A DNA stretch of 16,755 nucleotides, taken from contig JAAZVO010000030.1 of the NCBI GenBank assembly GCA_018623405.1, forward strand, positions 1 through 16,755. The letters run 5' to 3'. Below, piece after piece: positions 14,800 to 16,755 of the stretch; position 1 is the first letter of the stretch, and every line of letters starts with the position of its first letter. Source of the DNA: Crocinitomicaceae bacterium (GTDB taxonomy: Bacteria > Bacteroidota > Bacteroidia > Flavobacteriales_G > Salibacteraceae). The notes under the pieces were generated by a model. It was not told the origin of the DNA. It ran no database searches and was given only the letters and a program-made list of their open reading frames with translations. The position numbers and the translations under genes are program-made.

Positions 14800-16050
14800 T
14801 TATAGGCCTAATAATACTTCTTCGGGCTCTTTGCTTCCAAAAATTAACCTTACGGGGTTTTCAATCATCTCTTTTACCTTATATAAAAAGCTAACAGATT
14901 CTTTACCGTCAATTATTCTATGGTCGTACGATAGTGCAACATACATAACAGGTCGAATTTCAACCTTACCATTTACTGCAATTGGACGCTCAACAATATT
15001 GTGCATCCCCAAAATTGCAGATTGAGGAGGATTAATAATTGGTGTACTTAACATGCTTCCGAAAACGCCTCCATTAGTAATGGTAAAAGTTCCTCCGGTC
15101 ATATCTTCTATCGCAATTTTACCATCTCTTGCTTTTACTGCTAACCTTTTAATTTCGGCTTCAATTTCAGCTAAACTCATTTGTTCTGCATTGCGTAATA
15201 CAGGCACCATTAAGCCTTTTGGTGAGCTAACAGCAATACCAATATCAGCATAATCATGCATTACCATTTCGTTACCATCAATGTAAGCATTTACAGCAGG
15301 AAATAACCTTAAAGCTTCTGTACAAGCTTTTGTGAAAAACGACATGAACCCTAGGTTTACACCATGTGTTTCACGAAATTTTTCTTTGTATTTACTTCTA
15401 ACCGCCATAACGGTACTCATATCAATTTCGTTGAAGGTGGTAAGCATCGCGGTTTCATTCTTAACTGAAACCAAACGCTGAGCTACTTTTCTTCTAAGCA
15501 TGCTCATTTTTTCTCTGTTCTCCTCACGAGTGCCACCCCAACCCTGAGCAAATGAAGCATCAAACCCGCCTGCAATGTATGCTTCAACATCGGCTTTGGT
15601 TATTCTACCTCCTGCACCTGAGCCTTGAAGCCCTTTGCCAGAAATGTTATTTTGCTTCATCATCTCTTTTGCAAGAGGAGTAGCATTTTCAGGAATTGCT
15701 GTACTTTGCTCTTTTGGTGTTTCTGCTTTTTTAGGTGCTTCAGCAGTCTTTGGTGTTTCTTTTTCCTCTTCAGCAGGAGTTGCTGCAGGCTCACCTGCAC
15801 CTTCAGGTGCCTCAGCAGATGTATCAATTTTACATACTACTTGGCCAACTTGTACTGTTTCTCCTTCTTCTACTAATAGCTCAATAGTTCCGGCAAACTC
15901 AGCAGGAAGTTCTAATGTGGCTTTGTCTGAGTCAACTTCTGCTATAGGTTGGTCTACAGATACATAATCGCCATTTTCAACTAACCAAGTTGCAATTTCT
16001 ACTTCTGTAATCGATTCTCCCGGACTAGGGATTTTCATTTCTTTGATCAT
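14800..16050 (-). CDS. sucB: 2-oxoglutarate dehydrogenase E2, dihydrolipoamide succinyltransferase
   Basis: A 416-residue enzyme of the TCA cycle that transfers the succinyl group from lipoamide to CoA. The N-terminal lipoyl domain (1-76) has the lipoylation site Lys43 in VDSDKATLELPAE. An Ala/Pro/Glu/Lys-rich flexible linker (80-118) follows, then the E1/E3-binding domain (about 122-160, TPLAKEMMKQ, GRITKADVEAY), a second linker and the catalytic domain (about 182-416) with SYDHRIIDGKESV, where His377 and Asp381 are the acyltransferase residues. The length is normal and the gene complete. It lies 21 bases downstream of sucA in the usual sucAB order. Its 3' end is eight bases from the convergent sensor kinase, with no terminator visible between them. 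Confidence 0.96.
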   Translation of the reverse strand: MIKEMKIPSPGESITEVEIATWLVENGDYVSVDQPIAEVDSDKATLELPAEFAGTIELLVEEGETVQVGQVVCKIDTSAEAPEGAGEPAATPAEEEKETPKTAEAPKKAETPKEQSTAIPENATPLAKEMMKQNNISGKGLQGSGAGGRITKADVEAYIAGGFDASFAQGWGGTREENREKMSMLRRKVAQRLVSVKNETAMLTTFNEIDMSTVMAVRSKYKEKFRETHGVNLGFMSFFTKACTEALRLFPAVNAYIDGNEMVMHDYADIGIAVSSPKGLMVPVLRNAEQMSLAEIEAEIKRLAVKARDGKIAIEDMTGGTFTITNGGVFGSMLSTPIINPPQSAILGMHNIVERPIAVNGKVEIRPVMYVALSYDHRIIDGKESVSFLYKVKEMIENPVRLIFGSKEPEEVLLGL

Positions 16051-16071
16051 GGTAGGTAAAATTGAGTCTTT

Positions 16072-16755
16072 TTAGATTGAGAATAATTTATCGAAAAGTT
16101 CATTGAATCTTTGAAGGTGTCTTTTTGAAGAGCCTGTAGCCGGTGAGGCACTTTCATGCCTTGCTACAACGTGCCAATTTACTTGTCTATGGCTTTTTAA
16201 AATATAACTCCAAGCACCCATGTTTTCAGGTTCCTCTTGTAACCAAATTATTTTTTCGGCATTGTTATACTTCTTAAGCGTAGCTTGGAATTGTTTTTCA
16301 GGGAATGGATAGAGTTGCTCTAGCCTTACAATGGCAACATCATTTATGCCTCTTTCTTCTCTTTGGGCTATGGCATCATAATAAACTTTACCTGAGCAAA
16401 ATGCTACTTTCTTAACATTGTTTGGTGTAACACCTTCATCATCAATCAGTTCTTTAAAACTTCCTTTTGCAAAATCTGATATAGGCGATATTACTTTAGG
16501 ATGCCTTAGCAAGCTTTTAGGAGTAAAAACTATTAATGGTTTTCTAAATGTTCTATGGATTTGCCTTCTTAAAACATGGAAAAAGTTAGCAGGTGTGGTG
16601 CAATTTACAATTTGCATGTTTTCTTCAGCACATAACAATAAAAATCTTTCTAACCGGGCACTAGAATGTTCCGCTCCTTGACCTTCATATCCATGTGGTA
16701 AAAGCATTACTAATCCATTCATAATATGCCACTTGTCTTCAGCGGCACTTAAAAA
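16072..16755 (-). CDS. sucA: 2-oxoglutarate dehydrogenase E1, C-terminal part
   Basis: The frame enters from the right edge and ends at 16072, giving the last 227 residues of a protein of roughly 900. It begins within EDKWHIMNGLVMLLPHGYEG, followed by QGAEHSSARLERFL, the highly conserved thiamine-enzyme C-terminal region, and ends with EEPENMGAW, HVVARHESASPATGSSKRH and a short tail, all as in SucA. An internal Met at 16722 is not the start, because conserved residues precede it. The enzyme decarboxylates 2-oxoglutarate and passes the succinyl group to the E2 encoded next. Together they show an ordinary sucAB operon. Confidence 0.95.
   Translation of the reverse strand, partial: FLSAAEDKWHIMNGLVMLLPHGYEGQGAEHSSARLERFLLLCAEENMQIVNCTTPANFFHVLRRQIHRTFRKPLIVFTPKSLLRHPKVISPISDFAKGSFKELIDDEGVTPNNVKKVAFCSGKVYYDAIAQREERGINDVAIVRLEQLYPFPEKQFQATLKKYNNAEKIIWLQEEPENMGAWSYILKSHRQVNWHVVARHESASPATGSSKRHLQRFNELFDKLFSI

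Noticed and set aside
14803..14810. Palindrome TAGGCCTA between the convergent kinase and sucB ends as a shared terminator
   Set aside because: The stem is only four base pairs per arm, has no loop and no T-run after it on either strand.
15625..15967. Open frames on the plus strand opposite sucB, one Ala/Ser/Val-rich and one Cys/Phe-rich
   Set aside because: They are antisense shadows of the Ala/Pro/Glu/Lys-rich linker of the E2 protein, which is clearly the real gene.
1..16755. CRISPR arrays, tRNA or rRNA genes, insertion sequences
   Set aside because: No regularly spaced repeats, no recognisable tRNA cloverleaf or rRNA sequence, and no transposase or terminal inverted repeats were seen.

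Overview
The window looks like a piece of chromosome from an AT-rich member of the Bacteroidota, probably Flavobacteriales-like. Supporting signs are promoters of the TTG-spacer-TAnnTTTG type, no clear Shine-Dalgarno sites, a Bacteroidota-style SPOR-like domain on an outer-membrane protein, a 7TM-DISM-type histidine kinase and a 2-oxoglutarate dehydrogenase operon. No database search was possible, so family names rest on recognised motifs.

Left end (1-455): the 3' end of an unrecognised gene overlaps, through TAATG, a small gene with a phage-like flavour. Near 375-395 the plus-strand reading frame stops making sense. On the other strand, a signal-peptide-encoding gene directly downstream of a chaperone gene breaks off at the same point. 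This looks like a recombination or assembly junction.

Main block (448-10473): a periplasmic chaperone-like protein (minus strand) lies divergent from a plus-strand run. That run has two TMTC-like multi-spanning GT-C glycosyltransferases with TPR tails (the second also carries MORN/YwqK-like repeats), two related small secreted subunits, and a 1294-residue outer-membrane barrel candidate. The barrel protein has a chaperone-like N-terminal domain, calcium-loop motifs, a carboxypeptidase-regulatory-like domain, a coiled coil and a SPOR-like C-terminus. A good promoter precedes the first subunit and a strong hairpin terminator follows it, so the subunit should be made in excess over the barrel. 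I read the block as a candidate secreted-fibre assembly system, analogous to but not recognisably a classical chaperone-usher pathway, with its own glycosyltransferases. This is the most interesting part of the window.

Right half (10478-16755): on the minus strand, a NarL/LuxR-type response regulator, lgt, a broken H-NOX (heme nitric-oxide binding) gene and the tail of a hybrid histidine kinase follow one another. The H-NOX/kinase pair is decayed: the expected ATG reads ATA, there is an in-frame TAG, and a deletion with a frame change joins H-NOX residue 110 to the kinase ATP-binding G2 region. Divergent from the response regulator is a plus-strand 7TM sensor histidine kinase, its probable partner. 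The window ends with sucB and the 3' part of sucA on the minus strand, ordinary TCA-cycle genes.
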